Notes: generated by a model not told the origin, from the sequence alone. A DNA stretch of 64,000 nucleotides from Symbiodinium natans (GCA_905221605.1 CAJNDS010002120.1:502664-566663); one strand, 5' to 3'; counted from the stretch's first letter, positions 47,965 through 58,041 are shown. Numbers and translations are program-made.

Positions 47965-48075
47965 TGTATATGGGGGCTTACGAAAACAAGGAACCCAAAT
48001 TCATAGTGTCCCCCCAAATAGTAGCGTTCCCTTAAAATGAGGACTTAATTTCGGACACCCCCCCCCCCCCATATT
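47965..48075. mobile_element. family D-like element, eroded
   Basis: GGGGGCTTACGAAAACAAGG, CCCCCAAATAGTAGCG and AATTTCGG match the element at 61530 in order and spacing. Confidence 0.5.
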
Positions 48076-49548
48076 ACATATGTCTTTATATGTTCGCAAA
48101 TGGGGCCCCTGCGCCGCCCGAGACACCTATGATGTGTCGGTACCTCTTTTTTCCTATGATGTGTCAACTCAAGCCTTTGCCTTAGGCCAACTGTCTCTCT
48201 CATTGGATTCAAGAGGCATTGCCTGTGAAGCAAAAAAAACCGTAGGTAACAGTTTCGGCGCCTGGGACACATTGCAAACGAGCTTAAGGAAACGGTGTTT
48301 TCCCCGGCCTTATGGCCCGGCGCTTTTTGGTGAATGGCTTTAACAGGCTCCTATTTTGAGATGGAAGTCCCGGCCCCCCGCTTTCCGCCTGGTATGCTGC
48401 AAAGTGATGCGAAGTATGCCTCTCTGCCAGGGTTTTTTGCCACTTTATCAGGTTTCGAAACAGCCAGGCAGCGCTCCGGACCGCACAAGGCTGCGTACGA
48501 TGAATGTTCCAAAGTGTCCATAGTTGATTGGTGTGCAAATCGACAAGATGGTCCACGCCATCTCGAAGACAGTTGTGAAATGATGCCGGATGCCGCGTGC
48601 CATGCGGCAAGGCCCTGTACTATAAATGCCGTAAGACGGAAGTCGGCTCAATGTTAAACCACCTTCGACATCAGAGAATGGCGCTTCAGATGCCTAGGCT
48701 GTGGCCATTGGCAAGAATGAGAAACAGTGGCTGGCGTGTTCTTCCCTAATAGGTCGGGACGTTGTAACATTTTGTGTGTATTCGCACGGGCGTGTCAATG
48801 TGCCCCACTCCACCTGGGTGGCTTGGGGTCTGGGTGCGACAGTGATGAATGATCTGACCCCAGTTGTCCATGATACTTTGCTGTCCGGTTCGACGCACAC
48901 TCAAGTCAGACCCGTGCTCTGGATTCTGCAGTCCTGCACCAGTTGCTCATACGTTGGTTGCGTGATCACGTAGAAGATGATGCCCTCACAGTCCATCCCC
49001 AGTCGTCTTGGCTGTCTTTTCCTGTTCTGATCAGCCTGCTATCTACGCCTGCTGTCCCCAAAGGTTTCCATGATGACCCTTTCCACTTGCAACGAGAACG
49101 CTTACCTGAAAGCTGCCCTCTCCTAGCTGTTCCACAAGACAGCAAACATTCTTGACATTCTCCCGCTTTGCGTGGCTTCTTGGTTTCATCCTTGGTCCCA
49201 AAGCATCTTGAACATTCAGAATTCAGCCTTCGTGCTGAGCCGGAACGCCATTTGCAGGAAGCTGCATTGTTAAAGAGGAAGGCGATGGCCGCGTTTTCGG
49301 TTTGCTACAACTCTTTGGGAGGGCCGAGGGGGCTACTGTGGATAGTCAACGATGCTTCAGGCTTCGAGATTGGAGAGGCCGCTGATTGACCGAATCGTCA
49401 ACAGCAATGGTTTCGAGGCAGCCAGGGTTCGGTTGAGTACAGTTGCTGGCATGTTGTTCTGGTTCGCTGATGATCACAGGGTAGGGTTGGGTTGATTCTT
49501 GACTGCAGACTTTCAGGAACCCGTGTTTTTTTTGTTGCGTAGCCGGGG

Positions 49549-49755
49549 CGAATTCATTCCAATCCCGTCATACGAGCTCTGTGTTTGCAAATGGGGGTGG
49601 GTTGCGCCCCGCCCCAACCTCCATGCCTGTTGATTGAAGAACATCAGCCCATGAAGAGGGTTTGCATTTCATGCAGCATACGAATTCTTTCGAAACCCGT
49701 CATGCGTGCATTGTGTTTGCAAATGGGAGGGGAGGGGGGGGGCACCCGCCCCACC
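49549..49755. repeat. diverged tandem duplication, 132-bp period
   Basis: CGAATTC.TTC..A.CCCGTCAT and TGTGTTTGCAAATGGG repeat at 49549 and 49681; each copy ends in a G/C-rich run. Confidence 0.85.
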
Positions 49756-49876
49756 CCCCCCCCAGCCAGCCCAGGAAGAGGACTTCATGCGAGCATTGAA
49801 ACGCACCTGTGTACCGTTCCTGCGACCTGGGGGGAAGTGTGGTGGTGACCGCGGTAACTACCGTGGGTCGACTCCT

Positions 49877-49922
49877 ACCTACCTACCTACCTACCTGACC
49901 TACCTACCTACCGACCTACCTG
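49877..49922. repeat. (CTAC)n microsatellite
   Basis: About ten units with two CTGAC/CCGAC interruptions. Confidence 0.9.
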
Positions 49923-50288
49923 AAACGCACCCGCCCCGCCAGCCCCCCCCCCCCCCGGGGCCCAGCGGCGGCTTAGGAACAAAAACAAGCCCTCCTAACT
50001 CGCCAAGCGTGTTCGTATGTCTTGCTTGGTAGCAGCGGCGCCGTTCCCAACATGCAGGGACGACTTTCAAGCACAGAGCGGCTGCGCAGCAAAAACAGCC
50101 ACCACAGCCGTCGGGCGCGGCGAACGGAGCAACAAGGGGACGGAGCAAAACATTGTCACTCTTACCCAAACCTTGATGCTAGATGGAAGAATCTGCATGA
50201 ACACGGGCACAGTCGAAAATGTAGTTCTGTAGAATGTAGGAGCCAGCATGAAAGGAGCAGCTTGCTCCTCGCAGCTGGGGGTGCCTCC

Positions 50289-50321
50289 TAAACCCTAAAC
50301 CCTAAACCCTAAACCCTAAAC
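50289..50321 (-). repeat. short telomeric block, CCCTAAA orientation
   Basis: Five units. Confidence 0.9.
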
Positions 50322-50399
50322 CCCCGGAGGCGTGCAGCATGGCCTCCATCATTCTTTGCATGGTCTTCTTGGGTGCGGAGCTTGAAAGGTTTGAGTTGG

Positions 50400-50541
50400 G
50401 ATGTTTCCCCTTATACTAGCAGTCCTTAATGGGGCTTATAAATAGGGGGTACTCTTTTATACTAGCAGTCCTTAATGAGGGATTATACATGGGGGGGGAC
50501 TATAGTCCCTATTAAGGACTGTTCGTACAAGGGGGAACATC
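50400..50541. mobile_element. MITE-like element family C, copy 2
   Basis: GATGTTTCCCCTTATACTAG at the left and GTTCGTACAAGGGGGAACATC at the right (inverted, with mismatches). The internal unit ATACTAGCAGTCCTTAATG is duplicated in tandem, as in the copy at 5790. Confidence 0.78.
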
Positions 50542-50764
50542 ACCAGGTTTGAGCAAGAAGGGCCTTGGTCAAGATGATCCCAGTTCACTGAAATCAGCTC
50601 ACCGACGCAACAAGTTCGTTGCCTCAGGTGCGGACGCAGCCTGCTTTACCAACTGTGCCGCAGGAATCCCAGTGTGCACTTGCCGTACTGTGCTCCTCAG
50701 GAATCTGAGTAAGACACGATAAAACGGAGGTGCGATCTTTCTGTGAGCTTTTGCCTTGATTCAG

Positions 50765-50920
50765 GCAACAACCAAGGCGGCCTGTCAGCAAGCAACACTT
50801 GCTGCGGTCGACGCGACGGCAAGCCCTAGCAAGCTGGGAAGCAACGGTGCAGCGCCGCCAGGACTTCTACGAACTCATGAACAACGTGTTCGTGTTCCTT
50901 TTCTTGGCTGAGTGGATCTG
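50765..50920 (+). CDS. voltage-gated channel-like exon (S1-S2 region)
   Basis: Acceptor TTGATTCAG, then QQPRRPVSKQHLLRSTRRQA, then LASWEATVQRRQDFYELMNN and VFVFLFLAEWICRL. The last segment is a hydrophobic helix with N.VF..LFLAEW..R, the layout of S2 in voltage-gated cation channels (N.VFt..F..E...R). Upstream basic/helical residues would be cytosolic. Evidence is motif-level only. Confidence 0.5.
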
Positions 50921-51081
50921 TCGTCTCGACCCTTGGGATCTCAACCTCACCCTTGCCAACTCAGTTCGTCAGTGTTGTGGTAAGGTGTTCTCAAAGATGG
51001 AAGGGCATACTTTACCCCAGTGAAGGCGGAGGTGGGCAAAGAATTTGCCTGCTTGGAGAAGGTATGCTGAATATGCTGCAG

Positions 51082-51219
51082 AGCCACTTTTGTGCCAGCA
51101 CGTCTTCGACACTCTCATCGTCTGGGTTTGTGGCGTGCTGCTGGGGCCACTTGGCCACATGCTTCTTCGGACTCTTGTCATTGTGCGTCGTTTCGGGTCA
51201 CAGACGCCGTCTATTGAGG
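51082..51219 (+). CDS. voltage-gated channel-like exon (S3-S4 region)
   Basis: Acceptor AATATGCTGCAG, then PLLCQHVFDTLIVWVCGVLL, then GPLGHMLLRTLVIVRRFGSQ. FDTLIVW matches the S3 core (.FD.lIv), and LRTLVIVRRF has the Arg-every-third-or-fourth pattern of S4, although with only three basic positions, fewer than classical sensors. Ordering after the S2-like exon supports a channel. Confidence 0.55.
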
Positions 51220-51333
51220 AATTCAGTACACTTCCACGTTCTCACTCCTGTCATTTACATGTCCTGGCAGTGCTTGAGCTTGTGTACCAGGCAGTGCCAA
51301 TCAGCTCAGGTGGGTTATTCCTTTGGCTGTCCA

Positions 51334-51420
51334 GGATGCAGGGAACTTACAGCACATCGTGCCTAGCGGCTTCATTGTCCTGCACCGTCTTTCCCAACTC
51401 CAATTCCCGAGCATGGTGCA
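51334..51420 (+). CDS. candidate exon of the channel-like gene
   Basis: Acceptor GGCTGTCCAG, then DAGNLQHIVPSGFIVLHRLS, then QLQFPSMVQ. Moderately hydrophobic; may be a linker or S4-S5 segment. Confidence 0.35.
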
Positions 51421-51921
51421 ATGTTGTGAGTTTGTGAGGTTCAGCGCAGCCCGCAGCCAGCCTAGCGAAGCAAAAAAACTCGACGACGAACGGCCAAAGC
51501 GGTTGCATCCATCAAGCCAAGGATCTTGCAGTCCATGAATGTTCTCAGAAGCATGCGGGTGCGCCCCTTGGTGATTGGTGTGCGCTGAATACTCCTCGCA
51601 GCAAGCAGCATCCAATTCAGACCTTGCGCTTCTTCACCTTCTTGAAGACTTTCCAAAGCTTCAAGGCAGGGCAGGTGGTTGCAAAGAAGCATTCTCAATT
51701 TTGAGCAAGGTCTCATTTTTTTCTCAAAGGTGTGTGCTCTCTTCTACACACCCGGCCCCGTGCTTCTCCCCAACACCCCGTATAGTACAATTATAGGATT
51801 ATCACTATCACCATTAGTAATATTGTTCTTATTATCATCATCATTATTATTAGTAGTATAAAATTGTTATTGTACTACTTATCATCAGGAAAATAATTAG
51901 TAATATTGTGATTGTACTACC

Positions 51922-51963
51922 CCCTAAACCCTAAACCCTTAACTCTATGCCCTAAGCCCTAAT
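51922..51963 (-). repeat. eroded telomeric block, CCCTAAA orientation
   Basis: Six units with CCTTAAC, TCTATGC, CCCTAAG variants. Confidence 0.78.
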
Positions 51964-51977
51964 AGAATTTCTTGCAG

Positions 51978-52070
51978 ATGCTGTTGGCTGGAATTCTGGG
52001 CACGGCGACCACGCTGGCTGCCTGTGTAGCCTTGCTGGCGATGGTGGACCTGCTGTCTGCGACTCACAAT
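51978..52070 (+). CDS. membrane-spanning exon
   Basis: Acceptor TTTCTTGCAG, then MLLAGILGTATTLAACVALL, then AMVDLLSATHNTG: one or two-turn-kinked transmembrane helix with a small-residue GxxxAT motif. Compatible with S5 of a channel. The donor lies at or just before the TTTAGGG block (AGG|GCTTTAGGG). Confidence 0.55.
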
Positions 52071-52075
52071 ACAGG

Positions 52076-52141
52076 GCTTTAGGGTTTAGGGTTTAGGGTT
52101 TAGGGCTTAGGGCTTAGGGTTTAGGGTTTAGGGTTTAGGGC
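52076..52141 (+). repeat. telomeric block at the start of an intron, TTTAGGG orientation
   Basis: About nine units, two CTTAGGG; it begins within a few bases of the probable donor. Confidence 0.95.
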
Positions 52142-52179
52142 ACCTTGTTGGATCTCAGCCGAATCTCTGCCCCCTTCAG

Positions 52180-52265
52180 AATGTTTCACTTGTCAACCGC
52201 GGCAAGGGCTCACCGAGGTTTGGCATCTTAGCCATTGAGCTCATCGGCAACTTCGAGCCCTGGGG
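52180..52265 (+). CDS. candidate exon of the channel-like gene
   Basis: Acceptor GCCCCCTTCAG. Phase 0 gives NVSLVNRGKGSPRFGILAIE, then LIGNFEPWGQAP; another phase gives MFHLSTAARAHRGLAS. Which is used depends on the upstream donor. Confidence 0.4.
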
Positions 52266-52292
52266 ACAAGCGCCGCGAGGATGTGCGTTCTG

Positions 52293-52551
52293 TGTTTGGG
52301 TTTAGGGTTTAGGGTTTAGGGTTTGGGGTTTGGGGTTTGGGGTTTGGGGTTTGGGGTTTGGGGTTTGGGGTTTGGGGTTTGGGGTTTGGGGTTTGGGGTT
52401 TAGGGTTTAGGGTTTAGGGTTTAGGGTTTAGGGTTTGGGGTTTGGGGTTTGGGGTTTCGGGTTTCGGGTTTCGGGTTTCGGGTTTCGGGTTTCGGGTTTG
52501 GGGTTTGGGGTTTGGGGTTTAGGGTTCAGGGTTCAGGGTTTAGGGCTTAGG
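52293..52551 (+). repeat. telomeric array with segregated variant runs
   Basis: In order: TTTAGGG (about 3), TTTGGGG (about 12), TTTAGGG (about 6), TTTGGGG (3), TTTCGGG (6), TTTGGGG (3), TTTAGGG/TTCAGGG/CTTAGGG. The run structure differs sharply from random point mutation. Confidence 0.97.
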
Positions 52552-53624
52552 GCCTCTGATGGCCTCTCCCTTCTTCTTCTTTTGAGTTTGCGGCGAGGTT
52601 CGTAGTGGGGACGATGTCCGGTGTTTTTGAAGTTTCTGCTGGCTTAACAATATGTAAGTTATGCAAGAGTGTACAGGCCCATGCCATGTAAAGCCCTTAT
52701 GCCCCAAAAAATACACCGCAAGCCCTCGCCAGTCGATCGGAAACCATAGCAAGCAGGAACAGCTGCATGGAACTTCCAAAGCGGACTGCGGGCAGCTCAG
52801 ATAGCTTGCTGTTACTGCTTTGAGCAGGAGAGGTCCAAGTTCATGCTCCCAGCCCAGACTGCACGGCACGCTTGCTTTCGGCTTGAACGCCAAAGTGAAT
52901 CGTGCCCACCTACTGCCAGCAATTCAAGCGGATTCAAGCGTTGCCATCATGGACCCCAAACATCGCCACACCTCAAGGCACGCGCATATCCACCGCAAAG
53001 CGAAGCCCGAATTTTTTGCGATTTTTCGTGGCATCGAGCGATTCAATCGCCAAAACACTGACGGGACTTGGCGGGTGCGGGATCTCAATCGCGGCATGGG
53101 ACGTAGGTGAGAGCGCATTTAGCACATGTGACGATGCAGAATATTTGGTGTGGCGAAGTAAGCATTTCCTTGCACTTGAATGCAAAACAAGGTCGAGCCG
53201 GAGACCATAAATTCAGGCCCTAGCAATCAGAGCATGTAGAACCCGAGTTCGGGTCTGTGTTGATGTTGCTGAGTCCTGTGCAACCATTTTTGCAAAGATC
53301 GCGTTGCGCTTTCAGCCATAGACACGGTCGCTTAGTTGGTTCTCTCCTTTCTTGCAAACGCCTGGCGGCGGATCAGGGGCCGCTCCCCAAATTGTTCGCA
53401 GATGCTCTGGGTTGGCACAAACCGTGATCATCGACATCTCTCGATCCCTGGAAAAAGCTTTATAGGGTTTACCGGAGCCGCGCCCGGGCCCGGGCACGGG
53501 GCCGCTGGTGCTCGTGATGCGCACTCCGGGCCCGGGACTCGCACCACTGATGCTTATGACGCGCGCCCTCTTGGGGGGTGGCGAACGGCGTCCGCGGGGT
53601 GTGCAGAAACAGCGAAAAATGCTT
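52552..53624. other. no gene recognised
   Basis: Ordinary base composition; short frames on both strands; a GC-rich palindromic patch (GCCCGGGCCCGGGC, about 53485) precedes the pyrimidine satellite. Confidence 0.4.
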
Positions 53625-55577
53625 CTCTCTGTTCTCTCTCTTCTCTCTCTTCTCTCTCTTCTCTCTCTTCTCTCTCTTCTCTCTCTTCTCTCTCTTCTCT
53701 CTCTTCTCTCTCTTCTCTCTCTTCTCTCTTTTCTCTCTCTTCTCTCTCTTCTCTCTCTTCTCTCTCTTTTACCCGCATCTACTCTACCACACCCCCTCTC
53801 TCCGACACCATCTCCCCCCCTCTATCTTCCTTTCGTTCTCTCGTCTCTCTCTTCTCTTCTCTCTCTTCTCTCTCTTCTCTCTCGTCTTTCACCCTCCTCT
53901 CATTCTTCATCACACTCTGCTCACCATCTAGCCCCTTTCTCTCTCTTTCTCTTCTCGCCACCCACCCCCCCGCACACATTTCTCTCTTAGCAACCACTAC
54001 CACACCTCACCCCCACTACTCTGACACAGCCACACACAACTTCCAGACACTTCTCTCCCCTCTTCCTCTGACCCCCAAACCCTTGTCCCCATCTCTCTTT
54101 CTTCTCTCTTTCTCTCTCTTCTCTCTCTTTGCCACCAGTCCTCGCCCCGCGCCCCTCTTCTTCTCCACGACCAAGACTTGCCCCGCTTCCCGACCGTCCC
54201 CTTCCCCGTCCCCCTATAGAGAATGTGTCTCATCTTCGCGGCACTCTCTCTTCTACTCTCTTCCACCCCAGCCCCACCTCCAGCTCACTACCTACCCCCC
54301 CGACCCCCCCTTCTTCTTCTCACTTCTCTCCTTCTCTTCTTCCCCTTCTCTTCTTTCTCTCTTCTTCTTCTGTCTCCCTCTTCTCGTCTTCTTCTCTCTC
54401 TTCTATCTCTCCCAGTCTCTCTTTCACACCCTCTTCTTTCCTCTCTCTTTCCATCTTCTCTCTCACCATCTCTCTCTTTCTCTCTCTCTTCTCCACCACC
54501 CCTTCTCTCTCACACTCTCTTTCGTCTCTCACAACTCTTTTTCTTCCCCAATCACCCTCTTTTCTCTCTTCTCTCTCTCTTCTCTCCTTCTTCTCTCTCT
54601 TTCCCTCTCTCTCTCTCTCATCCTCTCTCCTTCTCTCTCTCTTCTCTCTCTTCTCTCTCTTCCTCTCTTCTATCACACCACTCCTCTTCTAGCTCTCTCT
54701 CTTCTCTCTCTCCTCCTCTCTCTCTTCTTCTCCTCTGTCCAACCCACTACCTCACCTCTCTTTCTCTCTTACCTCTCTTGTCTCTCTCATCTCTCGATTC
54801 ACCAGCCCTCTTCTCGCCACCCACCTCTGTCCAGTCTCCAAACACCGTCCTCGAACAGTTCTCGACCCCGCAAAGCCCACCACTCCCCCCCACCTGCAAA
54901 CACAGAATCTTCCGCTCTCTCTGCTCTATGCCTTCTCCTCTCTCGTTTCTCCCTCCACAACTTTCTCCCTCTTCTCCATCTTCGCTCAAGTTCTATCTCT
55001 TCTCCCCTCTCCCTCTTCTCCCTCTTCTCCCTCTCTCCCCTTTCTCCCTCTTTCTCTTTTTCTCTCTCTCATCTCTCTGTTCTCTCGCTCTCTTCGCTCT
55101 CTTCTCTTCTTTCCTATCTTCTCTCTTTCTCTCTGCCTCTTCTCTCTCTTCATTCTCTCTTCTCGCTCTTCCGTCTTCTCTCTTCCTTCTCTCTTCTCCT
55201 CTCTCTCTTTGGCGAAAAAGTAGCTCTATCTTCTTCGCTTATCTTCTCTTCTCTCTCTTCTCTCTATTCTTCTCTGCCTCTCTCTTCCTCTCTCTCTTTT
55301 CTCTTCTATGCTCTCTCCTTCTCTCTTTCTCTCCTTCTCTCTTCTCTCTCTTCTCTCTCTCTTCTCTCTCTTCTCTCTTCTCTCTTCTTCTCTCTGCTCT
55401 ATCTTATCTCTCTTCTCCCTCTCCCTCTTCTCCCTCTCCTCTCCCTCTTCTCCCTCTTCTCCCTCTTCTCCCTTCTCCTCTTCTCCTCTTCTCCTCTTTC
55501 CTACTTCTCTCTTCTTCGCTCTCTTCTCTCTCTTCTCTCTCTTCTCTCTCTTCTCTCTCTTGTTCTCTTCTCTCTAG
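53625..55577. repeat. 1.95-kb polypyrimidine (TTCTCTC-type) satellite
   Basis: The first 140 bp are (CTCTCTT)n-like units (TTCTCTC period 9/7); the rest is strongly C/T-biased with occasional A/G. Similar units return at 55340-55575. The + strand 764-codon frame through it is Ser/Leu/Phe low complexity. The flanks are GC-rich: GGGCCCGGGAC on the left, GTGGGCCCGGGAAC on the right. Confidence 0.95.
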
Positions 55578-56020
55578 TTCGCCGCGCGCACCGCATCATG
55601 AGCAGCAGCGGGGTGGGCCCGGGAACTTAAAGGCATCCAAAGACCGTTTTCCTCGAAAAAATCTGTTGAAAAGCTGCGAGGGGAGGGCTATAGGGGGTAG
55701 GGGCGGATAGCAGGGCAGGGGGTAGAGGGTTGCGGGTGAGGGTGAGGGAAAGAAAGGCTGCACTCACGCCGCCCACGGCGGAGTTCCCATGAGATGAAGA
55801 CGCCTGCCACCTTTGGCCCGACGACTGCGGGCCCACACTCTAACGGGAACCCGCGTGCTAAGTTCCCCTTATAGGAGTTTGTTGTGGGGGGGATTCTTAA
55901 GAATTGGTGCCATGAATAGCGCTCTTCTGAGGATTCAGGCGTGCCCGGCATGACCCGCTTCATATTCTTTGACAAGCCATCAACGTTACAGAGGACGGGC
56001 AACATTTAGTGCCAGGGTTA
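55578..56020. other. no gene recognised
   Basis: Includes GTGGGGGGGATTCTTAAGAA, a partial match to family B termini. Confidence 0.35.
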
Positions 56021-56080
56021 GGGTTTAGGTTTAGGGCTAGGGCTTAGGGTTTAGGGTTTAGGGTTTAGGGTTAAGGTTTA
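56021..56080 (+). repeat. degenerate telomeric block, TTTAGGG orientation
   Basis: Units TTTAGG, GCTAGGG, CTTAGGG, TTAAGG. Confidence 0.85.
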
Positions 56081-56112
56081 GATGTGCTTGGAGAAGTGGC
56101 CGTTTCACTACA

Positions 56113-56155
56113 GGACTCAGGCAGCTACAGAAGCAACATGAGTTGCAGGAGCTCA
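56113..56155 (+). CDS. coiled-coil exon
   Basis: Acceptor CAGGACTCAG, then QLQKQHELQELMVRAAF: heptad-type Leu/Gln-rich helix. In another frame the following bases (56166-56222) encode a hydrophobic stretch WMFLFLYMAISAYV; I prefer the coiled-coil reading because of the acceptor and the later coil exons, but a membrane helix cannot be excluded. Confidence 0.45.
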
Positions 56156-56235
56156 TGGTGCGAGCAGCCTTTCATCTGGATGTTCCTTTTCCTGTACATG
56201 GCCATCTCGGCATACGTCATACGAATTGGCCGGGG

Positions 56236-56262
56236 GCTTTTAGGGTTAAGGTTTAGGGTAGG
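56236..56262 (+). repeat. eroded telomeric block, TTTAGGG orientation
   Basis: Four degenerate units. Confidence 0.7.
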
Positions 56263-56602
56263 GTACTGTCATTGTGGCATGCAGAGCAACTGCAGACTGC
56301 TTTGGGCCTATGGGTACTTTAGAAAAGCTCTCGGGCGGGAAGGTCACGGCTGTCATCTGTGAGAAGGCCCAGTCCATGACCCAGGCGGAACTCTTTGAGT
56401 TGTTGAACTCTTAGTTGTGCATGGTCAGCTGACATCAGGGCATTGCGGCATCCGTATGACAGGGTGCATGTCGCAACATGTGAAGAGACGGTGAAGCGAG
56501 TTTACAAACATTCGCAGTTTTGACACGACTCTGTTGTTGCTGATGTCTGTTCGGTGTTTATCTGGTGAGACTCTCACAGCACGTCGCACCTTTCCTTGCT
56601 AG

Positions 56603-56660
56603 GAGAATGCAGCAGAAATGGCAAAGGAGCTGCGAGCAGCAGAGAAAAGGACTCTGAAGG
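56603..56660 (+). CDS. coiled-coil exon
   Basis: Acceptor TTCCTTGCTAG, then ENAAEMAKELRAAEKRTLKA, then GC. Charged amphipathic helix, as found between the pore and the EF-hands in many alveolate channels; here that placement is inferred. Confidence 0.5.
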
Positions 56661-56680
56661 CTGGATGCTTGAGTACAAGT

Positions 56681-57024
56681 TAGGGTTTAGGGTTTAGGGT
56701 TTAGGGTTTAGGGTTTAGGGTTTAGGGTTTAGGGTTTAGGGTTTGGGATTTAGGGTTTAGGGTTTAGGGTTTAGGGTTTGTTAGGGTTTAGGGTTAGGGT
56801 TTAGGGTTAGGGTTTAGGGTTTAGGGTTTCGGGTTTCTCAGGTTTTGGATTTCGGGTTTCTGGTTTAGGGTTTAGGGTTTAGGGTTTAGGGTTTAGGGTT
56901 TAGGGTTTAGGGTTTAGGGTTTAGGGTTTAGGGTTTAGGGTTTAGGGTTTAGGGTTTAGGGTTTGGGATTTAGGGTTTAGGGTTTAGGAGTTAGGGTTTA
57001 GGGTTTAGGGTTTAGGGCTTAAGC
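56681..57024 (+). repeat. largest telomeric array in the window, TTTAGGG orientation
   Basis: About 48 units. The central segment (56795-56870) is scrambled (TTAGGG, TTTCGGG, TTCTGG), and TTTGGGA occurs in both halves at matching positions, so the array looks like two copies of one ancestral array. It lies between the coiled-coil and EF-hand exons. Confidence 0.98.
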
Positions 57025-57102
57025 TGCAAGACAACAGAAGGCTGACTTGAAGCGTGCCAAGTAGCACGAAATAGAAATATTGCATGTCCTTTTGCCTCCG
57101 AG

Positions 57103-57150
57103 GAGCTCAAGAATCTCTTCTTGAGACTTGATGCAGACGGAAGTGGGCAG
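57103..57150 (+). CDS. EF-hand exon, first part of loop 1
   Basis: ELKNLFLRLDADGSGQ, then a GT donor (CAG|GTCTGT). Helix E and positions 1-7 of a calcium-binding loop. The rest is in the next exon. Confidence 0.75.
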
Positions 57151-57220
57151 GTCTGTCACCGATTTTGCAAGAGAGAGCATGAGCCATGCGCCGCGCGTGA
57201 GTTGTTGTGGCGTTGCCCAG

Positions 57221-57267
57221 GTCACCACAGATGAGTTCGATGCTGCCTTTGCAATCCCAGAATGCAG
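57221..57267 (+). CDS. EF-hand exon, second part of loop 1
   Basis: Acceptor GTTGCCCAG, then VTTDEFDAAFAIPEC. Spliced to the previous exon this gives the loop DADGSGQVTTDE, with D1, D3, S5, T9 and E12 ligands all correct: a functional-looking Ca2+ site. GC donor (GCAG|GCAAGG). Confidence 0.8.
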
Positions 57268-57366
57268 GCAAGGTCGAGGGGATCGTGTGTACGAATCCAT
57301 TCGATGTGTCCAGACGTTGTGTTGGTTCGTTGTAACTTCGTGGGCGCCATTACCACGCTGAACCAG

Positions 57367-57430
57367 GGACAAGTTCCTTTTGCTGGGATTCGATGAAGAC
57401 GAGGCCAAGCGACTCTTCAAGGCGCATAAC
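57367..57430 (+). CDS. exon between EF-hands
   Basis: Acceptor GCTGAACCAG, then DKFLLLGFDEDEAKRLFKAH, then N and stop; contains the linker and helix E of the next hand (DEAKRLFKAH). The second loop is at 57587. Confidence 0.6.
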
Positions 57431-57452
57431 TGATGTGACTGGCAGACTATTA

Positions 57453-57491
57453 CCCTAAACCCCAAACCCTAAACCCTAAACCCTAAACCCT
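57453..57491 (-). repeat. short telomeric block, CCCTAAA orientation
   Basis: Five to six units. Confidence 0.9.
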
Positions 57492-57586
57492 GGGTTCAAG
57501 CTGTTGCTCCTCCTCCATCCTGCCTTGGGCAGACTTGATGGACATCAGCCTGGTTCGTCTGCCAGCATGGTTTCTTTTTTAAACAG

Positions 57587-57653
57587 TTGTTGTTGAAGAG
57601 GTGCTTGATGCGGACGGGGAAGGAGAACTCAGTGTCTCCGAGTTCACCAGAGG
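57587..57653 (+). CDS. EF-hand exon, loop 2
   Basis: Acceptor TTTTTTAAACAG, then VVEEVLDADGEGELSVSEFT, then R. Loop DADGEGELSVSE has D1, D3, E5 and E12 in place, with L at 8 as an allowed hydrophobic. The intron upstream carries a telomeric block. Confidence 0.78.
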
Positions 57654-58000
57654 CTCTCGGGTGACATGCCGGGAAAGATCTGCCCAGACGCCACAGGTGT
57701 TTTTTGTTTGGTTGGTTTTCTGAGGGAGGGTGAGGGGACATCTGTATCTTTGTTTTGAACAAGACGCCTCCGTCGCACGCGCATCACGCGCCCATAGCCA
57801 TAAAGGTCTGGATCTACCTATGGCAATGTCTATCGCAGAATCGGAGCTTGAAGATACCTTTTGTAAATATGCCTTCGGCCTTCCCGATTTTGCACCTTGA
57901 AACCCAGTGGTATGGAGCTTTCGACGAGCACGTTTGAAGGCTTTGCCGGACACCAGTGCAAAAACTTACCGCCATTGACAATGTCGATCATCGATTGCAG

Positions 58001-58041
58001 ATGATTCGTGTAGATGTCGCAGCATTCGTGGAGTTGTTGTC
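58001..58041 (+). CDS. candidate exon after the EF-hands
   Basis: Acceptor CGATTGCAG, then MIRVDVAAFVELLS; VDVAAFVEL resembles the post-loop helix of an EF-hand. Weak. Confidence 0.3.

Larger units (their letters stand above)
48076..50288. other. 2.2 kb without a recognised domain
   Basis: The frame 48701-48973 (+) has ordinary coding composition (RDVVTFCVYSHGRVNVPHST...) and may be an exon; 48334-48657 (+) is similar. A diverged tandem duplication (49549/49681) and a CTAC microsatellite (49877-49922) lie further on. Confidence 0.35.

Noticed and set aside
53336-55630. 764-codon open frame on the + strand
   Set aside because: It is the translation of the pyrimidine satellite: almost only Ser, Leu, Phe and Pro, with no domain; two other frames are also open.
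56166-56222. Transmembrane helix WMFLFLYMAISAYV as channel S6
   Set aside because: It lies in a different frame from the coiled-coil reading that has a good acceptor; kept only as an alternative.
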